Source of the DNA: Nitrospirota bacterium
GTDB taxonomy: Bacteria > Nitrospirota > Thermodesulfovibrionia > UBA6902
Assembly: GCA_015491705.1 (NCBI GenBank)
Contig: WFVK01000242.1
Coordinates: 1 to 6,666 of the forward strand
Length of the DNA: 6,666 nucleotides
Direction of reading: 5' to 3'
The notes under the pieces were generated by a model, which was given only the letters and a program-made list of their open reading frames with translations, was not told the origin of the DNA and ran no database searches. Each line of letters begins with the position of its first letter. Within the stretch, counting starts at the first letter, position 1. Below are positions 6,366 through 6,666 of this stretch, piece by piece. The position numbers and the translations under genes are program-made.

Positions 6366-6584
6366 TATCCTTACAGTTGCATAACACCATCGCCCGCAGG
6401 CCGGAGAGCCCGGCGGAAAAGCTTTATCTGCGATTCCCTGAGGAAATATTCAGCACGCATATCAACGTCTTTTGCAATTTCACTCCCCGTTACTTCCTGC
6501 AACAGAGACCTATTTCCAATATCCCATCGCTTTATAAAGGTTTTACGACGGGCTCTCCCGCCGGCTTATGCGGCATTAAGGATA
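6366..6584. mobile_element. MITE/ERIC-like palindromic-ended element, copy 2 (full length)
   Basis: The element is about 219 bases with imperfect terminal inverted repeats. The left arm (6366-6428) reads TATCCTTACAGTTGCATAA, then 13 extra bases, then GCCGGAGAGCCCGGCGG and AAAAGCTTTAT. The right arm (6534-6584), on the opposite strand, reads TATCCTTAATGCCGCATAA and continues with GCGGGAGAGCCCGTCG and TAAAACCTTTAT. The inner 28 bases of the left arm match the copy 1 arm at 25 positions by eye. The interior (about 6430-6533) is not palindromic and matches copy 1 almost exactly. No transposase is encoded, so it would be non-autonomous. It lies between a candidate promoter and the peptidase gene, so it would form most of a leader of about 228 bases. 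No clear target-site duplication longer than a few bases was seen. A 64-codon open frame across the interior has no upstream start and is not called a gene. Confidence 0.65.
6368..6372 (-). promoter_or_regulatory. Ribosome binding site of the peptidase gene, within a repeat end
   Basis: On the minus strand this reads AAGGA, seven bases before the ATG at 6360. It decides the start in favour of 6360 over 6390. It lies inside the terminal CCTTA motif of the element at 6366-6584, so the element end supplies the ribosome binding site. Confidence 0.6.
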
Positions 6585-6594
6585 TGGCAGCAGT

Positions 6595-6603
6595 ATTATA
6601 TCA
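6595..6603 (-). promoter_or_regulatory. Candidate extended -10 promoter for the peptidase-efp-accB-accC-thiE operon
   Basis: On the minus strand the sequence is TGATATAAT, a perfect extended -10 box. No convincing -35 is present: the region 17-18 bases upstream is an A-rich tract (T8 on the plus strand at 6615-6622). That is acceptable for extended -10 promoters, and the A-tract may act as an UP-like element. Transcription would start near 6588 and run through the whole repeat before reaching the first gene. Apart from this motif and the A-tract, I see nothing in 6585-6666. Confidence 0.45.
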
Positions 6604-6666
6604 GACCGTCGGCGTTTTTTTTCATAATGGTTGTACTTAGTTTGCGTTTATTGTTAAAATTAATAC

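Noticed and set aside
6361..6390. An N-terminal extension of the peptidase from the ATG at 6390
   Set aside because: The ten extra codons (MVLCNCKDKS) lie in the element end, and the ATG at 6360 has a well-spaced AAGGA.
6371..6565. A 64-codon stop-free frame (minus) through copy 2, also open in copy 1, with protein-like text such as LLQEVTGSEIAK
   Set aside because: There is an in-frame TAA directly upstream in both copies and no start with a Shine-Dalgarno. Of the four differences between copies that fall in this frame, three change the amino acid (T/R, E/D, T/A) and one is silent, so there is no sign of coding selection. It could be the remnant of a gene 3' end carried in the element.
1..6581. 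Matching ends suggesting a circular contig or plasmid
   Set aside because: The two copies differ at seven sites, and 85 further bases follow the right copy, so it is not an assembly overlap. The genes are chromosomal housekeeping genes.

Overview
The window reads as a bacterial chromosome segment with seven protein genes, all complete and of normal family length. The core is a minus-strand operon, in transcription order: an M24-family Xaa-Pro peptidase, efp (elongation factor P), accB (biotin carboxyl carrier protein), accC (biotin carboxylase) and thiE (thiamine phosphate synthase). A peptidase-efp-accB-accC order is familiar from several lineages, including Deltaproteobacteria, Nitrospirota and Firmicutes. 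The protein flavour suggests an uncultivated or anaerobic member of the first two, but this is inferred from gene order and sequence feel only, so the taxonomic guess is weak.

Layout from left to right. 1-134: a repeat element cut by the window edge. 136-1227 (minus): a stand-alone GT-B family 4 glycosyltransferase. 1228-1596: a divergent intergenic region with a candidate glycosyltransferase promoter, a short perfect palindrome and what looks like a decayed copy of the repeat. 1597-2181 (plus): a nitroreductase-fold flavoprotein, possibly on a nearly leaderless mRNA. 2162-2812 (minus): thiE, whose 3' end overlaps the nitroreductase gene by 20 bp. 2822-2901: a short GC-rich palindromic element. 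2902-4257 accC, 4282-4722 accB, 4722-5282 efp and 5290-6360 the peptidase, all minus and tightly packed. 6366-6584: a full-length element with imperfect terminal inverted repeats, forming most of the peptidase leader. 6585-6666: an AT-rich stretch with a TGATATAAT extended -10 box facing the operon.

The operon joins fatty-acid initiation (BCCP plus biotin carboxylase, the first half of acetyl-CoA carboxylase; accA and accD are not here) to translation (EF-P, with an arginine at its active tip) and peptide turnover, with a thiamine gene at its distal end.

The most interesting content is not a gene. It is a family of dispersed intergenic palindromic elements with two clear long copies (1-134 and 6366-6584), one short hairpin-only version (2822-2901) and one probable decayed copy (about 1361-1609). 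Their ends carry a CCTTA / TAAGG motif next to a TTATGCAAC / GTTGCATAA box. They sit one or two bases after stop codons, and their outer ends appear to supply the Shine-Dalgarno sequences of thiE and the peptidase gene. They resemble ERIC- or MITE-type elements. I do not recognise the family.
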